NCBI RefSeq assembly: GCF_014199305.1
Contig: NZ_JACIJK010000003.1
Coordinates: forward strand, 186,001 to 250,000
Origin: Sphingomonas aerophila
GTDB lineage: Bacteria; Pseudomonadota; Alphaproteobacteria; Sphingomonadales; Sphingomonadaceae
Length of the DNA stretch: 64,000 nt
Direction: 5' to 3'
This document shows, one piece after another, positions 37,362 through 46,514 of the stretch (within the stretch, counting starts at the first letter, position 1; each line of letters starts with the position of its first letter). Both the position numbers and the translations under genes were made by a program. The notes beneath the pieces were generated by a model that was given only the letters and a program-made list of their open reading frames with translations, searched no databases and was not told where the DNA came from.

Positions 37362-38131
37362 CGCTCGCTGCCGAGCAACTGTCGGTCGCGCTGCGCGGGC
37401 GTGAGGTGGTGCGCGGCGTGTCGTTCACGCTGGATGCGGGGCAGTTCGTTGGCGTGCTCGGCCCCAATGGCGCGGGCAAGTCCACCTTGATCCGGGCGCT
37501 TCTCGGCCTGCTGCCAGCGAGCGGGCGAGCCCTGCTCAATGGTCAGCCCGTGGCGGCGCTGCCGCGTGCGGCCACCGCGCGCCAGATCGCGTATCTGCCG
37601 CAGGGACAGGCGCTGCACTGGCCGCTGAGCGTCGAACGGCTGGTGGCGCTCGGCCGACTGCCCCACCTCGCGCCGTTCTCCCGATTGTCCGCAGCCGATG
37701 AAGCTGCCGTCGCGCGCGCCATGCGGCTGGCGGAGGTCGAGCATCTCGCCCATCGCACCGCCACCGAACTGTCTGGCGGTGAGCGCGCCCGCGTGCTGCT
37801 GGCCCGCGCGCTGGCGGTCGAGGCGCCCGCGCTGATTGCCGACGAGCCGCTCGCCAGCCTCGATCCCGAACACCAGTTGCACGGCATGGAGCTGTTGCGG
37901 GCCCAGGCGCATGGGGGCGGGCTGGTCGTGGCGGTGCTGCACGACCTGGCCCTGGCGGCGCGGTTCTGCGATCGGGTGCTGGTGCTGGTTGACGGTCGCC
38001 TGGTCGCGGACGGAGCGCCGCCAACGGTGTTGACGCCTGCGTTGCTGGAGCAGGTGTACCGGGTCCATGCGCGCCTGATCGGCGACCCGCCGGTGCCGGT
38101 GATCACCAAACGCATCATCGCTGATCGTTGA
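37355..38131 (+). CDS. btuD: ABC transporter ATPase for cobalamin (BtuD-like)
   Basis: The product has 258 residues from GTG 37355 or the adjacent GTG 37358. Walker A GPNGAGKST, a Q-loop (AYLPQGQALHW), signature LSGGERARVLLARAL, Walker B ALIADEPLASLD and the H-loop VAVLHDLALAARFC are all intact. It belongs to the FepC/BtuD/FhuC subgroup. It overlaps the permease gene by a few bases. The cobalamin riboswitch starts about 40 nt after its stop, so this ATPase gene lies outside riboswitch control. Confidence 0.9.
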   Translation: MVTLAAEQLSVALRGREVVRGVSFTLDAGQFVGVLGPNGAGKSTLIRALLGLLPASGRALLNGQPVAALPRAATARQIAYLPQGQALHWPLSVERLVALGRLPHLAPFSRLSAADEAAVARAMRLAEVEHLAHRTATELSGGERARVLLARALAVEAPALIADEPLASLDPEHQLHGMELLRAQAHGGGLVVAVLHDLALAARFCDRVLVLVDGRLVADGAPPTVLTPALLEQVYRVHARLIGDPPVPVITKRIIADR

Positions 38132-38167
38132 CGGGACGGCGCGCGGTGCCTAGAGGCCCCGCCCGCG

Positions 38168-38335
38168 ACAGGTTCCCGAAAGGGATCAAAAGGGAACGGG
38201 GTTCAAGACCCCGGCTGCCCCTGCAACTGTGAGCGGTGAGCCACCACGCCACATGCCATTGGGAGTTTCTCCTGAGAAGGCGGCGAGGAGGGTGCAGACC
38301 CGCAAGCCAGGAGACCTGCCCGTCGCGGTCGTCCT
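38168..38335 (+). ncRNA. Cobalamin (B12/AdoCbl) riboswitch
   Basis: The leader of the receptor gene shows the class hallmarks in order: CGAAAGGGA and GGGAACGGG in the 5' arm, the core GCTGCCCCTGCAACTGTGAG (38214-38233), the segment GCCACATGCCATTGGGAG and the B12 box AAGCCAGGAGACCTGCC (38304-38320). Binding of adenosylcobalamin should lower btuB expression, in this group usually by hiding the ribosome-binding site. About 105 nt separate it from the receptor ATG at 38441, which has GGGAG upstream. Confidence 0.93.
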
Positions 38336-38440
38336 TCGACCGGCCAGGGTGTGCCGGACGGGCGGGGTGTGAACCCGAGTGACGACAAGAATGGCCACGG
38401 CGCATCGCGCGCCGGGGCGTGTTGTTGTTCGGGAGTTCGC

Positions 38441-40420
38441 ATGTCCAAATTTTCGTTTCTCGCCGGTCTCGCGCTGATCGCGCCGGCTGCCCTGCACGCG
38501 CAGCAGATCGAGGCGCCCCGGCCCGACGCCGCTGCCACCCCGGACGCGACGGAGGCCGGCGACAGCGTCGCTTCGTCGCCCGACACGGTGGTGGTCGTCG
38601 CCAATCGCGCGCCGACGTCGATCGATCGTGTGACGGCCTCCGTGACCGTTCTCGACAAGGCGGCGATTGATCGCGCCGGTGATTTCGCCATTGCCGATCT
38701 GCTGGTTCGCACGCCGGGCGTCAGCCTGTCGCGCAACGGCGGCTATGGCACCGTCACCTCGCTGCGCATCCGCGGCGCGGAGGCGGACCAGACCGCGGTG
38801 GTGATCGACGGCGTGAAGCTGAACGACCCGTCGTCCCCAGGTGGTGGCTTTGATTTCGGCAATCTGCTGACCAACGACGCGACCCGGGTGGAGGTGCTGC
38901 GCGGGCCCCAGTCGATCCTGTGGGGCAGCCAGGCCATCGGCGGCGTCGTCAACATCGTCACGCCCCTGCCCGGCGAAACATTGGAGGGCAGCGCCGACGT
39001 GGAAGCGGGCAGCCGCGACACGGTGAGCGGCCGCGCCGCGATCGGCGGGCGAACGGGCCCGCTCTCGTTCCGCATCGGCGCACAGGCGTTCACCACCGAT
39101 GGGATCTCCGCCATCGCACCGGGCTTCGGCGGCGGTGAGCGCGACGGCTATACCAACCAGTCGGTTGCCGGCCGCGCATTGCTGGAACTTGCGCCGGGAC
39201 TTTCCGCCGATGTCCGCGGCTATTACTCGAACGGGCGCATCGAACTGGACGGCTTCGCCGGCGACAGCTTCGAATATTCTAAGGCTCGCGAGTTCGTCGG
39301 CTATGCGGGGCTGAACCTCGACCTGTTCGATGGCCGGTTCCGCAACCGCGTCGGATATGGCTACACCAATGTCGACCGCGACAATTTCGATCCGCAGTCG
39401 CAGCCTGACAAAACGTTCGAGTCCAACGGCCGCAACGAGCGTTTCGAATACCAAGGTAGCGTCGCGATCACGAACGGCATCGACGCGACCTTTGGCGCGG
39501 AGAACGAGGTCAGCCGATTCCGCAGCGCCTCGCCCGCCTTCGGCACCGCTACCGATCGTGGCCGCGCTGAGGTGACGAGCTTCTACGGCCAGCTCAACGC
39601 GACGGTGGCGCAGGGACTGACGCTCACCGGCGGCGTGCGCAACGACGATCATAACCGCTTTGGCAGCCAGACGCTGTTCGCGGCGGGCGGTGTCTATACC
39701 GCGCCCTGGGGCACGGTGATCCGCGCTAGCTATTCCGAAGGGTTCAAGGCGCCGACGCTGTACCAGCTCTTTTCCGAGTACGGGAACCAGAGCCTCGATC
39801 CCGAGCGCGCCAAAGGCTGGGAGGCAGGCGCCGAGCAACGCTTCCTGGACGGCCGCGTCGCCGTGGGCGCGACCTATTTCGAACGTCGCTCCCGCGACCT
39901 GATCAGCTTTGCGAGCTGCTTTGCACCCACGACCGACCCGCTCTGCCTGGTGCCGGGCAGCACCACCGCGCAGCGCTTTGGCTATTACTCGAACATAGCG
40001 CGCGCGTTTGCGCACGGCGTGGAGGCGGCGGGCCGTGTCGCGATCACAAGCCGCCTGTTGGTCGACGGCAACTATAGCTGGATCGCCTCGGAAGACCGTT
40101 CGGCGGGATCGGCCAGCTTCGGCAACCAGCTTGCGCGCCGTCCGCGCCATAGCTGGAATGCCGGCGCGAGCTATTCGCTCCCTGCAGGCGCCTCGATCGG
40201 GGCGAATGTGCGCTGGTCGGGTGAAACGTTCGAAAATGTCAGCAACACGATACGGCTGAAGCCATACACGCTGGTGGACGCCCGCGTCGAACTGCCCGTT
40301 CTCACCAATGTCCGCTTGTTCGTGCGCGGCGAAAACCTGTTCGATAGGAAATATCAGACCGCCTATGGCTTCGGAACGCTCGGTCGTAGCATCTATGCCG
40401 GTTTCCGTGGTCGCTTCTAA
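38441..40420 (+). CDS. btuB: TonB-dependent cobalamin receptor
   Basis: The product has 659 residues from ATG 38441 with a signal peptide (MSKFSFLAGLALIAPAALHA). A TonB box (DTVVVVANRAP), plug domain (DLLVRTPGVSLSRNGGYGTVTSLRIRGAE, VEVLRGPQSILWGSQAIGG) and 22-strand barrel ending in an aromatic (SIYAGFRGRF) are present. The riboswitch just upstream fixes the ligand as a corrinoid with good confidence. It moves B12 across the outer membrane for the periplasmic binding protein encoded at 35513. The next gene begins inside its last 26 nt. Confidence 0.92.
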   Translation: MSKFSFLAGLALIAPAALHAQQIEAPRPDAAATPDATEAGDSVASSPDTVVVVANRAPTSIDRVTASVTVLDKAAIDRAGDFAIADLLVRTPGVSLSRNGGYGTVTSLRIRGAEADQTAVVIDGVKLNDPSSPGGGFDFGNLLTNDATRVEVLRGPQSILWGSQAIGGVVNIVTPLPGETLEGSADVEAGSRDTVSGRAAIGGRTGPLSFRIGAQAFTTDGISAIAPGFGGGERDGYTNQSVAGRALLELAPGLSADVRGYYSNGRIELDGFAGDSFEYSKAREFVGYAGLNLDLFDGRFRNRVGYGYTNVDRDNFDPQSQPDKTFESNGRNERFEYQGSVAITNGIDATFGAENEVSRFRSASPAFGTATDRGRAEVTSFYGQLNATVAQGLTLTGGVRNDDHNRFGSQTLFAAGGVYTAPWGTVIRASYSEGFKAPTLYQLFSEYGNQSLDPERAKGWEAGAEQRFLDGRVAVGATYFERRSRDLISFASCFAPTTDPLCLVPGSTTAQRFGYYSNIARAFAHGVEAAGRVAITSRLLVDGNYSWIASEDRSAGSASFGNQLARRPRHSWNAGASYSLPAGASIGANVRWSGETFENVSNTIRLKPYTLVDARVELPVLTNVRLFVRGENLFDRKYQTAYGFGTLGRSIYAGFRGRF

Positions 40421-40961
40421 CCGGGCGAGCGGGCGGGGCGTCGCGACACTCTGGGTCGCGATGCTTGCCGGGGTCAGCGCAGCGGTGACGCTGGGCCTGG
40501 CCTGTGCCACGCCATTCGTGGCATTGGCCGCCTTGGCAGGGATGCGCCTGCGCCTCCGCGACGCTATGGCGCTTATGGTAATCGCCTGGGCATCGAGCCA
40601 GCTGATCGGCTTTGCGGTTCTCCATTACCCAAACGATCCGGTCACGATCGCATGGGGCGGGGCGATGTTGAGCGCCGCACTGGCGGCGCTGGGCGCGGCA
40701 CGCTGGGGCGGGGGAAAGGCGCGGGCCGGCGGCGTTGCGATGGCGACCGGCTTTGGCGCGGGCTTTGTGGCGTACAAGCTTGTGCTGCTCGGCTGGTCCT
40801 TCGTGCTGGGCGGCGTCCACACCGCGCTGTCGCCTTACTGGACGGCGCAGCAATTCGGGCGGGAGGCGCTGATACTGGTTGGTCTGGCGACGGGCTGGCG
40901 GTTGCTGGTGCGGGCGGGAGTGCCCGCGCCAAAGCTGCCGCTGCTTGACCCGGCGCAGTGA
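40395..40961 (+). CDS. Small membrane protein coupled to btuB, function unknown
   Basis: The product has about 188 residues from ATG 40395 with five or so hydrophobic segments (LWVAMLAGVSAAVTLGLACA, FVALAALAGMRL, DAMALMVIAWASSQLIGFAV, WGGAMLSAALAALGAA, VAYKLVLLGWSFVLGGVHTA). No motif was recognised. It overlaps the end of btuB by 26 nt and so is under the same riboswitch. That suggests a part in cobalamin uptake or remodelling, for example a permease accessory or a cobalt/corrinoid membrane factor. The start may be slightly further downstream. Confidence 0.65.
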   Translation: MPVSVVASNRASGRGVATLWVAMLAGVSAAVTLGLACATPFVALAALAGMRLRLRDAMALMVIAWASSQLIGFAVLHYPNDPVTIAWGGAMLSAALAALGAARWGGGKARAGGVAMATGFGAGFVAYKLVLLGWSFVLGGVHTALSPYWTAQQFGREALILVGLATGWRLLVRAGVPAPKLPLLDPAQ

Positions 40962-40992
40962 CAGAGGTCGCTTGCACGCCTAAGCGGCACGG

Positions 40993-41418
40993 GTGACCTG
41001 GCTTCGCTCCCTTGTTCGGGTTCACCCGTTGCTGGCAGTGCTGCTCGTTACCGCGGCCTTGTTGGTACGGCTTGCTGTGCCCGCGGGCTTCATGCCCGTA
41101 CCGGGGGGCGGCTTCGCAATCACCATCTGTACAGGGTACGGCCCGCTTTCCCCTGCCACCGCAGTGATGCCGGCCACGCCCCACGCCATGTCCGACATGC
41201 ACCACGGCAATGCCGGGGATGATGGCGGCAGCGTCGTGTCCAGCCCCTGCGCGTTCGCCGACCTGGCGATGCCCGCCCTGTCGGCCGCCGATCCGGTGCT
41301 GCTGGCCGCGGCGCTGTTGTTCATCCTTGCCGCCGCACTGGTCCGCGCGCCGGATCTGCCGGTCCGCGCTTACTCGCGGGTTCGCCCACCGCTCAGGGGT
41401 CCGCCGCTCCTCGCCTGA
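40993..41418 (+). CDS. DUF2946-like membrane protein
   Basis: The product has 141 residues from GTG 40993. It has an N-terminal hydrophobic segment (HPLLAVLLVTAALLVRLAVPAGFMP), a loop with ICTGYG and a His/Met-rich stretch (MPATPHAMSDMHHG), a CAFADLAMPAL segment and a second membrane segment. The GFMP and Cys/Met/His pattern match DUF2946 proteins, which often precede TonB receptors or copper genes. A metal, probably copper, link is inferred. It lies 62 nt before a TonB receptor gene. Confidence 0.65.
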   Translation: MTWLRSLVRVHPLLAVLLVTAALLVRLAVPAGFMPVPGGGFAITICTGYGPLSPATAVMPATPHAMSDMHHGNAGDDGGSVVSSPCAFADLAMPALSAADPVLLAAALLFILAAALVRAPDLPVRAYSRVRPPLRGPPLLA

Positions 41419-41480
41419 TCCGACGTCGTCGTCATTCAGGGCCGGCCGCGATTGCGCGCCGGCGATCAGGAGCATCCACC

Positions 41481-43544
41481 ATGTACACGTCCCCGCGCCG
41501 GCGCCTGCCGGCTGCGATCGCGACGGCATCTTTCGCCGTCTCCGCCTGCCTTCTCGCGCCTGCTGCCCTCGCCCAAGCGGCACAGGCTGACCCCGACGTC
41601 ATCGTAACTGCGCAAAAGGGGAGCGACGATCCGCCGGTGGTTGCCCGCGCACGCGATCGCCTGTCCCGCACACCCGGATCGGTGTCGGTCGTCGCTGCGG
41701 AAACCTATGTCGACCGACAGGTAGTCGGCCTGCCCGACTTGCTGCGCGACGTTCCGGGCGTCCTGTCGAACAAGCGCTATGGCGAGGAGTCCCGGCTGTC
41801 GATCCGCGGGTCGGGCCTAGACCAGAGCTATCACCAACGCGGCGTGCTGCTGGCACAGGACGGGGTGCCCTTCGCCGATGCGGACGGCTTTTCCGACTTC
41901 CAGAAGGTCGACCCGCTCGGCGCCCGTTTCATCGAGGTGTACAAGGGCGGCAACGCGCTGCGCTTTGGCGGGGCGCAGCTGGGCGGGGCGGTGAACCTCG
42001 TCACCCCCAACGGCAAGACGGCGGCCACGCCCTTTTCGCTGCGGCTGGAGGGCGGCAGTTGGGACAGCCTGCGCGGCCAGGCAAGTGGCGCCGGCAAGGC
42101 GGGGGCGTTCGACTGGTATGGCAGCTTCAACGCTTATCGGTCGGACGGCTATCGGCAGCAGTCCGCGTCAGACCAGATCCGAGGCACGCTCAATCTCGGC
42201 TATAGTTTCGGGGAGGAGAATGAGGTCCGGCTGATCGGCTATGCCGCCGACATCAACCAGCAGGTACCCGGCGCGCTCAGTCTGACGGACGCGCTCAACA
42301 ACCCGCGTTTCGCAGGCGCGGGGGTGGCGGACCGGCGGCAGGCGCGCGACCAGGACGTCGAACGAGTCACCGTGCAAACACACCTCCGCTTGTCCGATGG
42401 GCTGGTGTTCGAAGGCGGAATCTACGTCACGCAGACCGACCTTCATCACCCGATCTCGATCGTGATCGACCAGGATACCGACACGCAGGGCGCGTTTGGT
42501 CGTTTCGACCTGTCGGGCGAGATCGCCGGGCACAGGGCCGACTTGTTCTTCGGGGCCTATTACCGGCAGGGCGGGACCAAACAGGACCTGTTCGTCAACA
42601 TCGGCGGCAATAACGGGCCGCGCATCGGCGACACGCGCCAGGTGGCAAGCGGCCTGGACGTGTTCGGCGAAGGGCGCTTCTTCGTGGTGCCGAACCTCGC
42701 CCTGGTAGCGGGCGCATCCTGGGGCAGGGCTACTCGCGATTACACCAACCGTCTGGCAAGCAGCGCCGACACTGCCGATTTCGATTGGTTTGCCCCGCGC
42801 GTCGGATTGTTGTTCGAGCGCGGCACGGTGCAGGTTTATGCCAACTACACCCGATCGGTGGAGCCGCCCCAGTTCGGGGCGCTGACCCAGACCAATACGA
42901 GCGAACAGGTCTTCGCGCCCGTCGACAGCCAGCGGGCCTGGACGGCGGAGGTCGGCACCCGTGGGCGTGCGGGGCCCGTGACCTGGGACCTGACCTATTA
43001 CCGCGCGACGGTCGCTGGAGAGTTGCTCAGCTATCTGCCGAGCGCAAACCTGCCTGCCACGATCTTCAACGCGGACCGCACGCGACACCAGGGCGTGGAG
43101 GCGAGCATCGACCTGCGCCTGCTCGACGGGCCCGTCGGGCGGCTCCGCCTACGGCAGACCTATGGCTGGTCCGACTTCCGCTTCCGCGGCGACCGCGTTC
43201 ATGGCGACAATCGCCTGCCGGTTGCGCCCGAACACCAGTATCGCGTGTCGCTTCGCTATGATGGCCGGGGCGGCGTATTCCTCGAGCCGTTCCTGGACTG
43301 GCGGCCCAAGGACGTGTGGGTAGATTATGCCAACACGCTGAAGGCGCCCGGCTATGCGGTGGTCAGCGTATCGGGCGGGGTGCGGGTCGGCCCAGCGACG
43401 CTCTTCGTGGACGCACGCAACCTTGCCGACAGGCGCTACACGGCAGAGTTCGCGGCGGTGACGGATGCACGCAGCGCCAGCACTTCGGTGTTCTTTCCGG
43501 GCGAAGGGCGCGCCGTATTCGCGGGTGTTCGGTTCGGCTTGTAA
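41481..43544 (+). CDS. TonB-dependent receptor, metal or siderophore type
   Basis: The product has 687 residues from ATG 41481 (AGGAG upstream) with a signal peptide (ATASFAVSACLLAPAALAQ). The TonB box is DVIVTAQKG. The plug has VVGLPDLLRDVPGVLSNKRYGEE, RLSIRGSGLDQSYHQRG and FIEVYKGGNALRFGGAQLGGAVN, a pattern seen in FecA/OprC-like receptors. The barrel closes with AVFAGVRFGL. With the His/Met-rich DUF2946 protein upstream, copper or another metal complex is a plausible ligand, but a siderophore is equally possible. No sigma/anti-sigma pair and no signalling domain is present. Confidence 0.82.
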   Translation: MYTSPRRRLPAAIATASFAVSACLLAPAALAQAAQADPDVIVTAQKGSDDPPVVARARDRLSRTPGSVSVVAAETYVDRQVVGLPDLLRDVPGVLSNKRYGEESRLSIRGSGLDQSYHQRGVLLAQDGVPFADADGFSDFQKVDPLGARFIEVYKGGNALRFGGAQLGGAVNLVTPNGKTAATPFSLRLEGGSWDSLRGQASGAGKAGAFDWYGSFNAYRSDGYRQQSASDQIRGTLNLGYSFGEENEVRLIGYAADINQQVPGALSLTDALNNPRFAGAGVADRRQARDQDVERVTVQTHLRLSDGLVFEGGIYVTQTDLHHPISIVIDQDTDTQGAFGRFDLSGEIAGHRADLFFGAYYRQGGTKQDLFVNIGGNNGPRIGDTRQVASGLDVFGEGRFFVVPNLALVAGASWGRATRDYTNRLASSADTADFDWFAPRVGLLFERGTVQVYANYTRSVEPPQFGALTQTNTSEQVFAPVDSQRAWTAEVGTRGRAGPVTWDLTYYRATVAGELLSYLPSANLPATIFNADRTRHQGVEASIDLRLLDGPVGRLRLRQTYGWSDFRFRGDRVHGDNRLPVAPEHQYRVSLRYDGRGGVFLEPFLDWRPKDVWVDYANTLKAPGYAVVSVSGGVRVGPATLFVDARNLADRRYTAEFAAVTDARSASTSVFFPGEGRAVFAGVRFGL

Positions 43545-43594
43545 GCGCTCGACCTCCCCTTGGTAGATGGTCGGTCATCGGCTAGCGACGCGTC

Positions 43595-44023
43595 GTGGAC
43601 AGCAACTATATTCTCGTCCGGGTCACCGCGGCCGATGTCGGCCTGTTCGCGGCGGTTGCGGACGATGTCTTCGACGCGCCGATCCGGCCCAAGCGGCTGC
43701 GAGCCTTCTTGCGGGAGCCGCGCCACCTGATGATGGTGGCGCTGCATGAAGGACGCATTGTCGGGCAGGCGAGGGGGCAGATCCACCTGAGCCCTGACCA
43801 GGCCGACTCGTTCTTCCTCGACAATCTGGGCGTCGCGCCGTCGATGCAGCGGCTCGGCATCGGACGGGAGCTTGTTGACGGAATGTTTGCCTGGGCAAAG
43901 GAGCGCGGCTGTCAAAGCGGATGGCTTGGGACCGACCCGGGCAACCATGCCGCCCGCGCGCTATATGCCGACCGGGGCGGATTGGCGCTGCATATGGTGC
44001 GGGTCGCCTTCGACCAGCTTTAG
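43595..44023 (+). CDS. GNAT-family N-acetyltransferase
   Basis: The product has 142 residues from GTG 43595. The acetyl-CoA site is visible as LDNLGVAPSMQRLGIGRELVDGM (motif A, Q/RxxGxG/A at QRLGIG), preceded by ALHEGRIVGQARGQI and followed by GWLGTDPGNHAARALYADRGG (motif B). Similar sequences include aminoglycoside 3-N-acetyltransferase-like proteins, but nothing here fixes the substrate. It stands alone, 5 nt from the stop of the convergent kinase gene. Confidence 0.82.
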   Translation: MDSNYILVRVTAADVGLFAAVADDVFDAPIRPKRLRAFLREPRHLMMVALHEGRIVGQARGQIHLSPDQADSFFLDNLGVAPSMQRLGIGRELVDGMFAWAKERGCQSGWLGTDPGNHAARALYADRGGLALHMVRVAFDQL

Positions 44024-44028
44024 GCAGG

Positions 44029-46401
44029 TCAGCCCGGCTCTCCCCCGATCAACGCCTGGATGCGCGCGGCGAGTGCGGACATCGCAAACGGCTTGGTGAT
44101 CATCGCCATTCCGGGCTCCAGGAAGCCGGACGCCATCGCCGCAGTTTCCGCATAGCCCGTCACGAACAGGACCCGCAGGCCTGGCCGCAGCGATCGTGCG
44201 GCATCCGCCAGTTCCTGCCCGCCCATGCCGGGCAGGCCCATATCGGTGACAAGCAGATCGATGTGCTCCATCGATCGGATCAACTGGAGCCCTTCGGGAC
44301 CGTCGGCCGCGGACAGCACGGCGTAGCCGAGCTCCGTTAGTTCCTCCACGATCAGGTCGCGCACCACGGCCTGATCCTCCACCACCAGCACCACTTCGCC
44401 ATGTCCGGCATGGGTTGGCTCCGTCAGGACAGCGGCATCGTCGCCCACCGTGCCTTCGCCATGGTGGCGGGGCAGGTAAACGGAGACGGTGGTGCCGCGA
44501 CCCGGCCGGCTCTCGATGCCGGCATAGCCCTCTGACTGCTGGGCAAAGCCATAGATCATCGACAGGCCCAGCCCCGTCCCCTTGCCGATCGGCTTGGTGG
44601 TGAAGAAGGGTTCAAACGCGCGTGCTGCAACGTCGGCGTCCATGCCCGTGCCGGTGTCGGTCACGCTGACACGCACGTAATGACCGGCCTTGACCGGACG
44701 ACGACGCCCCGCGCCCGCATGATCTAGGCGCACGTTGTCGGTCTCAACGGTCAGGGTGCCGCCCTCCGGCATCGCATCGCGGGCGTTGATGACCAGGTTG
44801 AGGATGGAGCTTTCGAGTTGGTTGGGATCGCACTTTGTCACCCAGAGCGCGTCGTGGAGCGCAAGGCGAAGCTGGACCTGCTCGCCCAGCGTGCGTTGCA
44901 GCAGGTCCTCCATCGACCCGATCAGGGCATTGGCCCGCACCGGCCGGGGATCAAGCGGCTGTCGTCTGGAAAAGGCGAGCAATCGATGGGTTAGTGACGC
45001 AGCGCGATGCGCAGCGCCCGCCGCGCCAGCGATGAAGCGGTCGAGGCTGTCGGTGCGTCCTTCGGCGATACGGCGCTGCATGATCTCCAGGCTGCCCGTG
45101 ATGCCCTGGAGCAGGTTGTTGAAGTCGTGAGCGATGCCGCCGGTCAGCTGACCGACCGCCTCCATCTTTTGCGCCTGTCGTAGCGCTTCTTCCGTTTCGG
45201 CCAGCGCTGCGGCGGCTTCGCGTTCGGCGGTCACATCGCGGCCGAACCCATAGAAGGTGCCACCTTCGGGAACGGTGGTCCAATGGATCAGCCGCTGCTC
45301 CCCATCACGCGTCCGCAGCACGGTCTGGTAGCTTGGCAGCGAGTCGCCTGATTTCAGGGTTTCCACCCGCTCGCGCCATGCTGACTCGTCCCCGACCATG
45401 AAGTCGGTGCTGCGCCGGCCCAGCGTTTCTTCCCGCGTCCAGCCTAGCGTCGCGGTCCAGGACGGGTTGACGTCCGTCACGATCCCGTCGCGGTTGGTCA
45501 CCACCTTCAGCACGGGCGACAGCTTCCAGATCCGCTCCCGGTCGCGGGCAAGCTGGCGTTCGGCGGTGATGTCGCGGCCGATCGCGTGGATACGGCCGGC
45601 ATCGGGCACCGCCGTCCAGGCGAGCACCCGATAATCTCCGTCGCGCGTACGGTACCGGTTTTCAAAGGCCAGCGTCGTCGCGCCGGCGCGCAGCCGCCCG
45701 ACCTCGGCCGCCGTGCCGTTCTGGTCGTCGGGATGGATGAACTCGGCAATGGATCGGCCGACCATCTCGTCCTCCGTCCAGCCGAGCATCCGCCCGGCGG
45801 AAGGATTGACGGCCGTGATCGTGCCTTCGGTCGTGCAGACCAGCAGCAGGTCCTGCGACATGGTCCACAGGCGGTCGCGATCCCCCACCAGCGCACGATT
45901 GGCGAGCACGCGATCCGTTGTCTCGATCACCACCGCCACCACGCCCAGTGGCCGGCCATGTTCGTCCACCGCCGGGGAATATTCCAGGTCCGTCCACAGC
46001 ACGCGGGGCGTGCCGTCACGCACCAGCGTCAGCTCCTGATCCTTGTAGGACAGGGTGCCGCCTTCCCTGAATACCTTTTGCATGACGTTGGCGTTGAAGT
46101 CGGCAACCTCATGCCAGCCGAGCAGCACCTCGGTTCCCAGCAATTCAGGATGCCGTCCGCCCGCGAACTGACGATATGCGTCGTTATAGATCATGACGCC
46201 CTTGTCGCCCCACAGCGTGACGACCGGCACCGGGGAGCGCAGGATCAGCGCCAGCGTCGCCCGCATCGCGGTAGGCCAGCTCTCGATGGGACCGATGGCC
46301 GTGCGGCTCCAGTCGAAGCGGTTGATCCGCTCCCCGAGTTCACCGCCATGTTGCAGGAACGGTCGGGCGTCCAGGGCGGCGCCCGTGCTTTCCTCCATCA
46401 T
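44029..46401 (-). CDS. Multi-PAS hybrid sensor histidine kinase
   Basis: The product has 790 residues from ATG 46401 (AAAGGCGAG upstream). Three PAS domains lie at about 25-165, 170-285 and 290-410; the first starts with FDWSRTAIGPIESWPTAMR. HisKA follows with His in GGIAHDFNNLLQ, HATPase with NLVINARDAMPEGG, DTGTGMDADVA and GTGLGLSMIYGF, and a C-terminal receiver with Asp in LLVTDMGLPGMGG. No membrane span and no LOV cysteine are seen. The HisKA region is very like that of the kinase at 30619, so the two share a recent kinase-module ancestor. Signal and partner unknown. Confidence 0.88.
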   Translation of the reverse strand: MMEESTGAALDARPFLQHGGELGERINRFDWSRTAIGPIESWPTAMRATLALILRSPVPVVTLWGDKGVMIYNDAYRQFAGGRHPELLGTEVLLGWHEVADFNANVMQKVFREGGTLSYKDQELTLVRDGTPRVLWTDLEYSPAVDEHGRPLGVVAVVIETTDRVLANRALVGDRDRLWTMSQDLLLVCTTEGTITAVNPSAGRMLGWTEDEMVGRSIAEFIHPDDQNGTAAEVGRLRAGATTLAFENRYRTRDGDYRVLAWTAVPDAGRIHAIGRDITAERQLARDRERIWKLSPVLKVVTNRDGIVTDVNPSWTATLGWTREETLGRRSTDFMVGDESAWRERVETLKSGDSLPSYQTVLRTRDGEQRLIHWTTVPEGGTFYGFGRDVTAEREAAAALAETEEALRQAQKMEAVGQLTGGIAHDFNNLLQGITGSLEIMQRRIAEGRTDSLDRFIAGAAGAAHRAASLTHRLLAFSRRQPLDPRPVRANALIGSMEDLLQRTLGEQVQLRLALHDALWVTKCDPNQLESSILNLVINARDAMPEGGTLTVETDNVRLDHAGAGRRRPVKAGHYVRVSVTDTGTGMDADVAARAFEPFFTTKPIGKGTGLGLSMIYGFAQQSEGYAGIESRPGRGTTVSVYLPRHHGEGTVGDDAAVLTEPTHAGHGEVVLVVEDQAVVRDLIVEELTELGYAVLSAADGPEGLQLIRSMEHIDLLVTDMGLPGMGGQELADAARSLRPGLRVLFVTGYAETAAMASGFLEPGMAMITKPFAMSALAARIQALIGGEPG

Positions 46402-46514
46402 TGCTCGCCTTTGATCCTCATCGCGTCCCATGCCCTTTGCAACCTGACGCCGCTAACGCGCAACGGTCCGAATGGTCACGCAATGATGAAAAAGCTTGGC
46501 AACAACCTGCAACT

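Noticed and set aside
35513..38131. Iron-siderophore rather than cobalamin ABC transporter
   Set aside because: The families overlap, but the cobalamin riboswitch and receptor immediately downstream favour B12. Kept as an alternative only.
38186..40510. Open frame of 774 codons on the minus strand
   Set aside because: It lies opposite the riboswitch and btuB, with no domain of its own.
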